From positions 1,240,001 through 1,304,000 of the forward strand of contig NZ_JRMB01000002.1 in the NCBI RefSeq assembly GCF_000759445.1: a stretch of DNA of 64,000 nt, given 5' to 3'. This document shows, in pieces, positions 48,501 through 55,929 of this stretch. The position numbers were made by a program, and so were the translations under genes. This DNA is from Pseudomonas lutea (lineage in GTDB: Bacteria > Pseudomonadota > Gammaproteobacteria > Pseudomonadales > Pseudomonadaceae). Under the pieces are notes generated by a model. The model made no database searches. It was not told the origin of the DNA and was given only the letters and a program-made list of their open reading frames with translations. The stretch's first letter is position 1; each line of letters begins with the position of its first letter.

Positions 48501-48639
48501 AACACCCGTGCGATATGACCCTGCGGGCAAGGTTTATGTGGAGCGCGAAGGCTGGCCGCAGGTTCATCGCCAACGGTTCAACGGCCTTGAAGCCTTGATC
48601 GAAGCGCTGGGAGAGATGAACCTCAAGCACGTAGGCTGA
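42592..48639 (+). CDS. Large dermonecrotic-toxin-like protein with two Tiki/ChaN-like domains
   Basis: About 2015 residues, plus strand, inside a minus-strand LPS-core locus. The N-terminal half resembles the DUF6543 'dermonecrotic toxin' proteins of pseudomonads and contains a duplicated module: PAWLEMASEEQRERY...IDPDDVLITT (about 283-345) and PHWFLRASPEQRQQM...VDPDRIIVRTPRE (about 617-688). A hydrophobic stretch (GGFELIATAVTLPFPP, then FAVGMLIAGVDG; about 957-990) may span a membrane. Two C-terminal repeats resemble Tiki/ChaN/EreA enzymes. The second has GETH (1722-1725), YMEH and WIALVGESHA (1857-1866); the first has GEAP and WIALLDHRLA instead. No signal peptide is visible. ATG 42592 was taken because AGGA precedes it; ATG 42580 is possible. 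No immunity gene fits: the next gene is 4 bases away on the other strand. The function is inferred only. Confidence 0.75.
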   Translation: METLSTHSPALDRLTTLAAVLDAECLHLPDTATSLDASADTQRITRSAPLHLANSRFWEAVSARDISRRELFVTGLELTLRDDVLLNIEEGELHREYSRCLPGMDAQEHVVFSALELQVDPHTCIELAGAIIATAQAGQTLLCLPGQSVEGFVSHEALLQALARRINHPVLRLPLLRLMHESTRQAWLEIGAGGDIFPEPISPADFQLRPVKGSPYEHALDQLLAKQRVEIDELLETGDNLSPEVLAARLEDRLRQPKSWGPEAVVAAAQDRRFLRERRRAQPAWLEMASEEQRERYVAGLMAYEQARSALTSVMGSAACAEQFARSHLRARLANDLGQDIDPDDVLITTERALPLTEQPYTVSRSLTQLALYGLHPGDTGQDSAFQARTRITYAGEPLEPELAGLTPSYLADVISEQDLRARFGPAQREALGSPVTQRMMCEAMHLQLVAQARGAELQGYIQPADLLMIESLDPHTTAPASPHVAVQHIKLNGRDTLGSVLVLRKLDAAGQPDGLLMFTPDSPRARNFQRFENDRQLLVELVSWSASAELTGFLLNQISAERRDTLKHQLQNLSEKPAPIPDWLSFTTLADYSTGLRALVSARVKVTLSEQQQHTPHWFLRASPEQRQQMVAAEDALVGAADLYTSAARTQAIDFNSYMHQTARQQLSQLLGVAPGTVDPDRIIVRTPRETLSYTQLLRDGYDDSIGLLNASADTTASFYGPEGVDLSPLSPENVAASVRGQWVADQYIAMIRGQLLDPTNEGYAWSRRHSLLLTQLQMRADALRSFLEGHIDASQLDWLTGSVLNMHHKSPAERLRYPVYPLRVNVQAGITGVPAEIIHGCFLLRPPEAKTLDQVLLYTPQAPDGRAFRPLTAFSNTLLSEGMGDYYLSRARLKAGMPLAFAFADLKHGKGRKPSLPREPFRDLYDVCFNQVIERRIRDVQDTEKGRADMLARQLWGGFELIATAVTLPFPPASFAVGMLIAGVDGYRALSALSERDHAAASVHVLSVWLNAAGAAGDLHSGIKGLGGVLKELAGPGKAGRRVRSIPQPTDETLRPVVVENTLFWAGQPSGNRHVPLYRTQALLPETLQPTGHYARTDASGIWHALQQDTPPVPGNDVAHLPSGYAVNVSLKEAVVHASEHGRGVKVLRGNCYVSLHGQIFQVQYDPGLSTWQIIDPRNPFAFFGRQPVRLDSQRQWQLLEPARLKGGVLPAFHRLGETPAGPTTAVGDISDYEMPESLQRYIFGIVSPRQAERFEEGPFGLREFFDAVFKTGRSTYKALRENLYRDARMFFEQPWLPGKPALPVLEEGITVPDFFKVALETSNGLVIGEAPTSVASKQMLIDNMSSLAEQKVEVLYIEHLETDQHLHKLQKYRALGNRTRSGSHMIKHHLDTVNDGALKNGSDKHDYYHLIKTAHRHGIEVRPFSSSVSYDYADNEVASALNDSLATQKMAVFFGNKIISQDVQAHPSRRWIALLDHRLANTRHRQPGISELQGVLSLRVEDGARGGPIRIAADTDTVNRAASRADFIAQVGNPTLSEAAGAAAQVSPSNTSLDGALQLLLEGRPNSQWGIDPQRRAFVSPSRNDTNPYVGDHGFDLNPGGHWTRADAASWVDEYPLGAIQQSLIDSHYQLPVHMRTVFHDLAHFRHRGLNPDYFFVESHLLEVRDAFFTIAKELQIDARSVLTTALPERVILPQVKAETPLSMVIEELYENTSGLVVGETHSAIASKRFILDHMEHLARQDVKTLYMEHLLTDIHQTDLDRFADTGAMSKRLLHDLKHLDKGFGTDPSGVYSFENLVVQARRHGIEIRAVDCAASYYIRHVPTNSDTTRQQVLSYFASRTMRRHQQVMGSHKWIALVGESHANTFKNSVPGIAELERGIGVRVVDVAPGQGQGITIDPGELVLGGIGQERVAVKNDFRIQIELPARPQLAIPVEARLHNPGMFLVDASNPLQPTVIHRARDLTLKETPVRYDPAGKVYVEREGWPQVHRQRFNGLEALIEALGEMNLKHVG

Positions 48640-48643
48640 CGGG

Positions 48644-50095
48644 TCAGTCCTGGGTTTTTGAAAGCGTCGGAATGCGCTGCTCCAGCACCTGGTGCAGCGC
48701 GCTGTCGGCCGGCCAGTTGCGCATGAAGCGCGCGCGGTCCTTGGCAAAAGCGGCGGCGAAAGAGGCGTGGGAGCTGTGCTGACACATCGCATCCAGATCG
48801 ATGAGCGACCAGCGATCCTCGTGCCAGAAGACGTTATGACCCTTCAGATCGCCGTGGCTGATGCGTTCGCGAATCAACTGTGCAAACAGCACATCCAGCG
48901 CCTGTAGCTCGGCTTCGGGCGCATTGCCTGACGCTACAAAAGGCGCAAAGCGTTCAATGACGTCAGGCCCGGGCAAGTATTCGGTCACCAGGTACGCCTC
49001 GCGACGCAGCCACAGGAAACGTCTCTCAAGGAGCGCCAGAGGCTTGGGTGTGGCAATGCCGAGAAACTCCAGCCGATTGCCTTCTCGCCATGAATGCCAC
49101 GCACGGGACGGCCGCCAGAAGCGCTTGAGCCAGTGCGCAAGGTTCTTGATGTTATAACGCTTGATCACCAACTCGCGGCCGGCGACGTCTACCTTGGCGA
49201 CGCTGGCCGCACCACCTGTTTTGTACAGATGACCGCCATCGACCAGCCCGTCCGCCCGCTCCAGAATCGGGAGCATCGTGGCCACCTCCTCACGGCGAAT
49301 GGCGCGCAAGGCGAACGGCCCGTCTTCGACACTGAACAGGCTGCATTCACGGCCGATCTTGATCAGGTAATCGCGCAACCGCCAACTGCGCACCTTGTCG
49401 ATCTGCTTTTGCAGCGCCTCGACCGGCAAGCCGTGCTCGCCGTTGCTCAGCAGGTAATAGACCAATAATTCCTCGGTGAAAGGCTCCAGCGACTTCGGCA
49501 ACTGGGCAAAGAAGACGCCAAGGTTCTCCAGCACCTTTTGCCGGGACAACGGCTTGCCCGCTTCCTCGACGCGAATGCCCGCGCCGTCGATCAAATACAA
49601 CGTCGAGCCCTGACGCAGCAGGTTGTCCAGATGCAGGTCCTCTTGCCAAAGGCCTTTGGCGTGCATCTGGCCCACGGCGGCCAAGGCATCGCCGAGCACC
49701 GACTGTTGTTCAGCGGCCAATGGGGGCAGGCTCTCTACGGATTTCCAGGCATCGCCCAGGCTCTGGGCTTGATCCAGAAATTCGAACAGCAACCAGCCGC
49801 CCTCACCTTCCTGCAGACCGTCAGCCAGCAGCAATGGGGTTGGCAAACGCTGTTTCGCCAATGCCTGCACGCCGTCGCGTTCACGCTGAAAGTGTCGAGG
49901 GGCTTTCGACCCAACCAGCAACTTGGCCAACACCGTGCGCCCGCGCCAAATGCCAGCACCAACATAACGCTGACCCGGCAGCACGCGCAGCAGGCTGAGC
50001 AACTGAAGCTCGGCAGGACCCGCCGCATCCTCCAGGGCAATGCTCATTGGCAGTGCCGGAGTGCGGCCGGCGTTTTTCAGTTCAGACAAACGCAT
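48644..50095 (-). CDS. LPS-core protein with two kinase domains (PA5006-type)
   Basis: A 483-residue protein made of two kinase-like halves. The first (about 20-225) has AKLLVGSKAPRHFQRERDG, HAKGLWQEDLHLDNLL and YLIDGAGI; the second (about 270-470) has LVIKRYNIKN, SHGDLKGHNVFWH and SLIDLDAM. Both keep a D-x-x-x-x-N catalytic loop and an ID metal loop, so both may phosphorylate LPS-core heptose. ATG 50095. The gene continues the wap/waa kinase series; the toxin-like gene separates it from the carbamoyltransferase it follows in P. aeruginosa (PA5005-PA5006, recalled). Confidence 0.85.
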   Translation of the reverse strand: MRLSELKNAGRTPALPMSIALEDAAGPAELQLLSLLRVLPGQRYVGAGIWRGRTVLAKLLVGSKAPRHFQRERDGVQALAKQRLPTPLLLADGLQEGEGGWLLFEFLDQAQSLGDAWKSVESLPPLAAEQQSVLGDALAAVGQMHAKGLWQEDLHLDNLLRQGSTLYLIDGAGIRVEEAGKPLSRQKVLENLGVFFAQLPKSLEPFTEELLVYYLLSNGEHGLPVEALQKQIDKVRSWRLRDYLIKIGRECSLFSVEDGPFALRAIRREEVATMLPILERADGLVDGGHLYKTGGAASVAKVDVAGRELVIKRYNIKNLAHWLKRFWRPSRAWHSWREGNRLEFLGIATPKPLALLERRFLWLRREAYLVTEYLPGPDVIERFAPFVASGNAPEAELQALDVLFAQLIRERISHGDLKGHNVFWHEDRWSLIDLDAMCQHSSHASFAAAFAKDRARFMRNWPADSALHQVLEQRIPTLSKTQD

Positions 50096-50221
50096 CGGCG
50101 CCCTCTTTTATCAAGCCCGGATCCAGACCGCAGATCTGAGCGGCAATTAGTGTGCTGCAGGAGCCAGCGGGCTGGCGATCGCCACTCACCGTCTTATATA
50201 TGCGTAACCCAAAAAGCCGCA

Positions 50222-50246
50222 TTCGCCAGCAAGCCGGCTCCCACAG
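50222..50246 (+). repeat. Isolated REP element
   Basis: TTCGCCAGCAAGCCGGCTCC followed by CACAG, one base different from the REPs at 22342, 22808 and 23270. It lies in the 193-base gap between the two-kinase gene and wapQ. Confidence 0.85.
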
Positions 50247-50288
50247 GTTTGCTCAGGACAGTGATCAATCAGGCACGCCAAGCGATGC

Positions 50289-51044
50289 CTACCGATCCCG
50301 CCGCTTGTGGCTGCCCCGTTTGGCGACCCGTTGCCACCACGCGTCAACCAGCCCGCTGTCGGCAGGAGCCTGCACGTACGCCGCCAGCAGCTCGCGGATG
50401 TCGGCCTCGCTCCAGACCGGTGCGCGACGCAGCAAAGGCTCGATGTCCTTGACCCGGTCGCGCTGACCGAAGATGGACTTGCGCGTCTTTTCCAGGTCAA
50501 TCAGTTGCGCCATGTACGCCCCGCCACGCGCCTTCATGAATATGTGCTTGGGGTAAAAACAACCGTGTACCTGCCCGGCCTTGTGCAGCGTGCGCGCCAG
50601 TTGCCCGCACGCCTGCAGGATCGCCAACCGCTCGGTGGCCGCTCGCTCAGGCCAGTCTTGCAACAACGTATCCAGATCAGTCCAGCCATCCAGCGCGCGG
50701 GTCATCAGAATGGCACGGTGTTCGCCGCCTACCTTCCTGTCGGCATAAAACACGGCGTGCAGCGCCGGTATACCCAGCTTCTGATACAGGCTGATATTAC
50801 GAAACTCTCGTGAGAATGACGGCTCGCCAAGGGGATGATGCAGGGTGTAGGTCAGGTAGTTGCTTTGGCGCTTGAGGTAGTAGCCGGAGCCTTCCAGCTC
50901 CAGGCGAAACACACTGCTCCAGCCACCACGACCGGTATTGGGCTCGTCGACCGCATCGAGTTGTACGTCCCATAGCGCCTCAAAGGTTGCCAGGCCGTGT
51001 CGTTCGAGCAGACCCCGGTCGGCCTCGGCAATGAAAACAGTCAT
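50289..51044 (-). CDS. wapQ: LPS-core kinase, InaA family (WapQ-like)
   Basis: 251 residues with an InaA/LPS-kinase fold: YYLKRQSNYLTY (N-lobe lysine), ILMTRALDGWTDL, HKAGQVHGCFYPKHIFM as a catalytic loop in which the usual aspartate is replaced (HGCFYPKH), and LIDLEKTRKSIF as the metal loop. The missing HxD aspartate makes activity uncertain. ATG 51044 overlaps the wapP stop by four bases (ATGA). It is the last of four kinase-type genes in this block, with a strongly basic tail (RGSHKRRDR). Confidence 0.85.
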   Translation of the reverse strand: MTVFIAEADRGLLERHGLATFEALWDVQLDAVDEPNTGRGGWSSVFRLELEGSGYYLKRQSNYLTYTLHHPLGEPSFSREFRNISLYQKLGIPALHAVFYADRKVGGEHRAILMTRALDGWTDLDTLLQDWPERAATERLAILQACGQLARTLHKAGQVHGCFYPKHIFMKARGGAYMAQLIDLEKTRKSIFGQRDRVKDIEPLLRRAPVWSEADIRELLAAYVQAPADSGLVDAWWQRVAKRGSHKRRDR

Positions 51045-51775
51045 TCGCGACCCTCAAAAAAACTGACGATGTGGCGAATGCGCTTTTTGTCTGAATCATT
51101 CAAGCGTTCACGCCCACGGTATTGCAGATAGAAACGCAGACGCTGGGTGGCTGACAGGTGATATTTGGCAACCTTGTCCAGGCACGCAAGGTCCTTGGTG
51201 ATCCGATAGCGCAGCATGAAACTGACCCAGAACGCGCCGTTGGGGCAGTCGATCAGGAACACGGTGGATTGATCGTCTACCAGCAAGTTGCGCCACTTCA
51301 GATCGTTATGCGTGAAGTGATGGTCGTGCATGGTTCGGGTGTAACGCGCCACCTGCTGACTGACGCCGTTGACCCAGGCGCGGCTGTCTAGACGGGTGTC
51401 GTTGAGCCGCGCGAGTTCGGACAGGTCTTCAGTGCGCGGCAGTTCACGGGTGATCAATGCGCCACGGTCGTAGGCGGCACCATTGCGCTCCAGCCCCCAT
51501 GCAACGACCTCTGCCGTGGGAATACCCCATTTGGCGAAGCGCTTGAGGTTCTGCCACTCGGACTTGACACGAGGACGACCCAGATACCGCCGCAAGCCTT
51601 TGCCCGCTGCGACGTAGCGCTTGACGTAATAATTCACGCCGCCGCGTTCGACGCGGATGACTTCCGACAACGGGTCACGCGTCAGCCGCTCGCCTTTAAG
51701 GGCGAAAACGGCGTCGAGCGTGCCGAAATCATCCGTCAGCGCCGCGTAGCCAGGCTCCAGATTCCAGCCCGCCAT
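51041..51775 (-). CDS. wapP: LPS heptose kinase (WapP-like)
   Basis: 244 residues. The kinase-like features are YYVKRYVAAGKGLRRY (N-lobe lysine), LITRELPRTEDL, MHDHHFTHNDLKWRNLLV, a complete H-x-D-x4-N catalytic loop, and VFLIDCPNG for the metal-binding aspartate. It is predicted to phosphorylate a core heptose. ATG 51775 shares one base with the waaP stop (TGATG), and its own stop overlaps the wapQ start, so the three are translationally coupled. Confidence 0.88.
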   Translation of the reverse strand: MAGWNLEPGYAALTDDFGTLDAVFALKGERLTRDPLSEVIRVERGGVNYYVKRYVAAGKGLRRYLGRPRVKSEWQNLKRFAKWGIPTAEVVAWGLERNGAAYDRGALITRELPRTEDLSELARLNDTRLDSRAWVNGVSQQVARYTRTMHDHHFTHNDLKWRNLLVDDQSTVFLIDCPNGAFWVSFMLRYRITKDLACLDKVAKYHLSATQRLRFYLQYRGRERLNDSDKKRIRHIVSFFEGRE

Positions 51776-52581
51776 CAGAGCGCGTCCCCGTAGCGCAATT
51801 TGCGCTGGTAGAGTTTTTCGGCTTTGCCTTCCAGCCAGCTCAACAACGCCGACTCCTGAGCCAGAATCTGCCGCAGCGGCTGCTGGAAATAGCCCTTGAG
51901 AAAACGCAACTTGTCGCGTCGGGTCAGGCCGATGTCCATCGCCGAGAAATACAGCGCGGCCAAGTCCTTGTTACGCCAGCGCTGGGTGATTGTCGGACGG
52001 GTCTGGGCACGATGCAGGTCGATCACCGAGAGTTTGAAGTCCTCGGGTGTGACGGGTTTGTCGGTGTGCAGCAGAAAATGGCAGATGTAGCAGTCGCGGT
52101 GGTTGACCCCGGCGCGATGCATCATCCCGACCAGCCTCGCCACTTCGGCGATGTACGCGCGCTTCATGCGCGGCTCGGGGGGCGCGGTGCGCCAGTTGAG
52201 GCTGACGTCTTCCAGGCTTTCGGTCGGTGCCAGCTCTTCGGTGATGATGAAAGAGTGCTGCATGGCCGGGTTGTTCCCCCGCTCACCGTACGCCACGGCG
52301 GTCATGGTTGGAACGCCGACTTCATGCAGTCGATTGACCGCCTCCCACTCCTGACCTGCGCCCAGCACTGGCAGTTTCGCGGTCAGCAGGTTCTTTGCCA
52401 CTTCACCCCAACCAATGCCGCGATGGATCTTGACGAAGTAACCACGGCCCTCGACCTCGGTGCGCAACGTGCGCCGGTTCTCAAGTTCGCGATACACCTG
52501 GCCGTCCAGCGCCTCGACGGCCTCGAACGCATCGCGCCCGGCCCAGAGGGACTTGAAGGGTTCAGCAAGGATCAGTTTCAT
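51775..52581 (-). CDS. waaP: LPS heptose I kinase
   Basis: A 268-residue WaaP/RfaP kinase that phosphorylates O4 of heptose I; in P. aeruginosa the gene is essential (recalled). The features are YFVKIHRGIGWGEVAKNLL with the lysine, FIITEELAPTESLED, AGVNHRDCYICHFLL with the catalytic aspartate (H-R-D-C) and SVIDLHRAQTR with the metal-binding aspartate. All key residues are present. ATG 52581 overlaps the waaG stop by four bases (ATGA). Confidence 0.95.
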   Translation of the reverse strand: MKLILAEPFKSLWAGRDAFEAVEALDGQVYRELENRRTLRTEVEGRGYFVKIHRGIGWGEVAKNLLTAKLPVLGAGQEWEAVNRLHEVGVPTMTAVAYGERGNNPAMQHSFIITEELAPTESLEDVSLNWRTAPPEPRMKRAYIAEVARLVGMMHRAGVNHRDCYICHFLLHTDKPVTPEDFKLSVIDLHRAQTRPTITQRWRNKDLAALYFSAMDIGLTRRDKLRFLKGYFQQPLRQILAQESALLSWLEGKAEKLYQRKLRYGDAL

Positions 52582-53702
52582 CCGTGGTGCTCCGCCAGAA
52601 TCACATCCGCAGCGTGCTGCGGCATGCTGTAAAGGTCAGCCGTGTCGGCGAATGCCAGCCCGTTGCGGCTCCAGGTGCTGCGCGCTGAGTCGTCCTTGAG
52701 CATGCGCGCCAGGTACTGATTGAGCTGGTTCTGTTCAAACGGCTCGTCCAGCACCAGACCGCTGTCGGCCTCGGCGATGTAATGGGCATACCCGCACACC
52801 GCACTGACCAGCACCGGGAGTCCTGCCACCAGCGCCTCAAGCAGCACGGTGCCGGTGTTTTCGTTGTAGGCCGGATGGATCAACAGGTCGGCGCCCAACA
52901 GAAACCGCGGTATGTCGCTGCGCCCTTTCATGAACGTGACGTGCTCGCCCAGGCCCAGCGTCGAGCTCTGCAGCTGGAATACCTTGGGGTCGTCCTGGCC
53001 GATTACAAACAGCCGCGTGCGTTTTTTCAGTTCGGCAGGCAGGGCCGCCAGCGCCTTAAGGCTGCGATCGACGCCTTTGGTCTTGAAGCCGGAGCCGATC
53101 TGCACAAGCAGCAGATCGTCGTCGCCCAGCTTGAACTCGCGACGGAATTCGGCGCGGATCTCGGCGGCGTTGGCCGGGGCCCGGCGGTCCTGGGAGATCC
53201 CCGGCGGCAGCAGATGAAAGCGCTCAAGCGGCGTGTCGTAGTGTTTGATGAACAGTGGCTGCTGCACTTCCGAAATCATCAGGACTTCGGTCTTCGCGTC
53301 CCTGGCGAACACTGCCCGCTCGTAGTCGGCGAAATGACGGTAGCGGCCCCAGTATTTGTACAGGCCATGGCGCAGATTCTGGGCCTTGTCTTCGTAACAA
53401 CCGTCGGCGGCGTAGTACACGTCCAGGCCGGGCATCTTGTTGAAGCCGATCAGCCTGTCCACAGGGCGCTTGGCCAGGTCGGCGTTCATCCAGTCGGTGA
53501 GTTTTTCGTTACGGCGATGATTGAAGATTGCCTTGACCGGCGCCACCAGCACCTCGAAGCCGGGCGGCACGTCGCCCTCCCAGATCAGGGTGTAGACACG
53601 AATCTTATGGCCACGCTGCTGGCACTCCAGTGCAATGCGCATGAAGTCGCGCTGCAGGCCACCGAAGGGAAAGTATTTGTAGAGCACGAATGCCAGTTGC
53701 AT
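52578..53702 (-). CDS. waaG: LPS core glucosyltransferase I (GT4)
   Basis: 374 residues of the GT-B/GT4 fold, length and motifs normal. N-terminal VLYKYFPFGGLQRDFMRIAL is the hallmark of WaaG. The donor side shows LLVQIGSGFKTKGVDRSL and HPAYNENTGTVLLEALVAGLPVL, the EX7E-type motif. The enzyme transfers the first hexose of the outer core to heptose II at the inner-membrane face; in pseudomonads this is a hexosamine rather than glucose (recalled). ATG 53702 shares one base with the waaC stop. Confidence 0.95.
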   Translation of the reverse strand: MQLAFVLYKYFPFGGLQRDFMRIALECQQRGHKIRVYTLIWEGDVPPGFEVLVAPVKAIFNHRRNEKLTDWMNADLAKRPVDRLIGFNKMPGLDVYYAADGCYEDKAQNLRHGLYKYWGRYRHFADYERAVFARDAKTEVLMISEVQQPLFIKHYDTPLERFHLLPPGISQDRRAPANAAEIRAEFRREFKLGDDDLLLVQIGSGFKTKGVDRSLKALAALPAELKKRTRLFVIGQDDPKVFQLQSSTLGLGEHVTFMKGRSDIPRFLLGADLLIHPAYNENTGTVLLEALVAGLPVLVSAVCGYAHYIAEADSGLVLDEPFEQNQLNQYLARMLKDDSARSTWSRNGLAFADTADLYSMPQHAADVILAEHHG

Positions 53703-54766
53703 CAGGGATGTTCCTTTGCCAGCAATAGCGCGCCTAACTGGTTCGCTACCCGCTCGGGATTCAGGCGAGTGAAGCACATCGGCCACTCGCGTTCGGTGTC
53801 GACCTGACGCTGATCTTCCGGCGTCGGTCGGTAAGTGCATTTCTTTTGCAGACAGGGAGCGCAGGCAGGGTAATCGGCTGCCAGATGAACCTGCGATTTG
53901 CCGTATGCCCCGGTGAGGCCCGGATTGGTCGGGCCAAACAGCGACAGGGTCGGTACATCGAGTGCAGCGGCCAGATGGCCGAGCCCGGTGTCCACTGCAA
54001 CGCAGCCTTGCGCAGCCGCCAGAACGCGAGCGACCCCTGCCAGATTGAGCTTGGGCAGCACCACGGCGTTATCTAGGCCATCGGCAATTCGCTCAGCCCG
54101 CGCCTTTTCGGCCGGGTTGCCCCACGGCAGACGAACTTCCAGCCCTCGGCCGATCATGCGTTCAGCCAGCTGCCGCCAATACAGCTCCGGCCAGTGCTTG
54201 CTGTCCCAGGTCGTGCCGTGCAAGAACAACACAAACGGCAAGCCGCTGTCCGGCTCCAGCAACCTGCTGCGATCCAGGCCGTAATCACCCAGCCCGGCCG
54301 GTACAGCGTAGCCCAGCGCCTGACCAAACAACTGCCGCAAACGCTCGACCGCATGCTGGCCACGAGCAACAGCGTAGGGCCGATCGTAGAAACGAGCGGC
54401 CATGGGCTCGCGCGCAGAGGTTTTGTCCAGCCCGACGACCGGCGCTTTGACGTAGCGGGTGAGCCAGGCGCTTTTCAGCAGGCCTTGGGCGTCGATCACC
54501 AGATCGTAGCGCGCGTCGCGCAGCCGCTGCTTGAACTGGCGCCATTCACCATTTTTGAAGGTCTGCCAGAGATTTTTGCGCCAGCGCCGAATCGCGACGG
54601 GTATCACATTGGCAACCGCCGGGTGCCAGGTCGGTATCTCGGCGAAACCCTCCTCAACCACCCAGTCGAACTGGATGCCGGGCAGCGCGCGAAGCGCATC
54701 GGTCAAGGCGGGCAAGGTGTGGATAACATCGCCCAGCGAGGAAGTTTTGATCAGCAATACCCGCAA
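53702..54766 (-). CDS. waaC: LPS heptosyltransferase I
   Basis: 354 residues, GT9 family. VLLIKTSSLGDVIHTLPALTDA is the WaaC N-terminus with the catalytic aspartate region. LFLHGTTWDSKHWPELYW and CVAVDTGLGHLAAALDVPTLSLFGPTNP bind ADP-heptose. It adds the first heptose to Kdo2-lipid A. The start is TTG 54766 with GAGGT 8 bases upstream inside waaF; the stop of waaF is one base upstream. An open frame to 54910 is antisense to nothing known and not used. Confidence 0.95.
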   Translation of the reverse strand: MRVLLIKTSSLGDVIHTLPALTDALRALPGIQFDWVVEEGFAEIPTWHPAVANVIPVAIRRWRKNLWQTFKNGEWRQFKQRLRDARYDLVIDAQGLLKSAWLTRYVKAPVVGLDKTSAREPMAARFYDRPYAVARGQHAVERLRQLFGQALGYAVPAGLGDYGLDRSRLLEPDSGLPFVLFLHGTTWDSKHWPELYWRQLAERMIGRGLEVRLPWGNPAEKARAERIADGLDNAVVLPKLNLAGVARVLAAAQGCVAVDTGLGHLAAALDVPTLSLFGPTNPGLTGAYGKSQVHLAADYPACAPCLQKKCTYRPTPEDQRQVDTEREWPMCFTRLNPERVANQLGALLLAKEHP

Positions 54767-54767
54767 G

Positions 54768-55802
54768 TCAGGAAACCTCGACCGGCGTGCCGCTGATGCG
54801 GCCCAGCGCTTGAAGCACTGACTCAGGCTCCAGCAAGCGCAAGCAGTTGTAATGACCGAAGCGACAGGTGCGGTCGAAGCATGGGCTACATTCGATACCG
54901 AGCCGAACAACTTCTACCTGATCGGCCAGCGGCGGCGTGAAGCCGGGTGACGTCGAACCGTACACCGCCACCAATGGGCGATTCAGCGCAGCGGCCACGT
55001 GCATCAGCCCCGAGTCGTTGGACACAACGGAGTCCGCGCAGGACAGCAGGTCAATGGCTTCGGCCAGAGAAGTGCTGCCGCTGAGGTTGACCGACTCTTC
55101 ACGCAGGCCGGGAATCAGCCGCTCACGGATGCTCTCGCCCACCGCATGGTCATTCTTCGATCCAAACAGCCACACTTGCCAACCTTCGCGAATGCGCGCT
55201 TCAGCAACCTTGGCGTAGTGCTCGGAGGGCCAGCGTTTGGACTCACCGAACTCGGCGCCCGGACACAGCGCCAGCACCGGGCGGTCGAGGCTCAGGCCGA
55301 ACTTGGCCAATGCCGCGTCACGGCTGGCCGGCTGGATTTGCAGGCTGGGTTGTGGATATGGCCGTGGCAGTTCGGCACCTTTGTCGTAGGCCAGGGCCAT
55401 GAAACGCTCGATCATCAGCGGGTAACGCTGTTTGTCGAGGGTGCGAACGTCATTGAGCAGGCCGTAGCGATACTCGCCGCGCCAACCGGTGCGCTTGGGA
55501 ATACCGGCAAAGAACGGCACCAGCGCCGACTTGAGCGAGTTGGGCAGCAGAATCGCCTGGTCGTACTGGCCTTTCAAGGACCTGCCAATGCGCCGGCGCG
55601 TGGCCAGTTCCAGCGCGCCATGGCCGAGCGGGAAGCTCAAGGCGGTGCGCACTTCGGGCATGCGTTCGAGAATCGGCCGGCTCCACTCGGGCGCCAGCAC
55701 ATCGATTTCGCACTGCGGGTGACGCTGCTTCAGGCACTGGAACAGCGTCTGCGCCATCACCATGTCACCGACCCAGCTGGGCCCTACGATCAGAATTCTC
55801 AT
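54768..55802 (-). CDS. waaF: LPS heptosyltransferase II
   Basis: 344 residues, GT9 family. RILIVGPSWVGDMVMAQTLF is the usual WaaF start; LCPGAEFGESKRWP, SCADSVVSNDSGLMHVAAAL and VAVYGSTSPGFTPPL form the ADP-heptose site. It adds the second heptose. ATG 55802 (MRILIVGPSW). The gene begins the tight waaF-waaC-waaG-waaP-wapP-wapQ run. In P. aeruginosa ilvE lies between it and glnE as I recall; here the gap to glnE is only 127 bases and holds no gene. Confidence 0.95.
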   Translation of the reverse strand: MRILIVGPSWVGDMVMAQTLFQCLKQRHPQCEIDVLAPEWSRPILERMPEVRTALSFPLGHGALELATRRRIGRSLKGQYDQAILLPNSLKSALVPFFAGIPKRTGWRGEYRYGLLNDVRTLDKQRYPLMIERFMALAYDKGAELPRPYPQPSLQIQPASRDAALAKFGLSLDRPVLALCPGAEFGESKRWPSEHYAKVAEARIREGWQVWLFGSKNDHAVGESIRERLIPGLREESVNLSGSTSLAEAIDLLSCADSVVSNDSGLMHVAAALNRPLVAVYGSTSPGFTPPLADQVEVVRLGIECSPCFDRTCRFGHYNCLRLLEPESVLQALGRISGTPVEVS

Positions 55803-55929
55803 GCTCAATCCAAAAACGACCAGAAACGAGCAGGGAGGCCCATCAGACTGCGTGATGCTTGCACACGCCGCCTGACGCCTCCCTGTCATAGCTTTATAGA
55901 GATCCGTTAGATCCGAACCCTGCCCGCGA

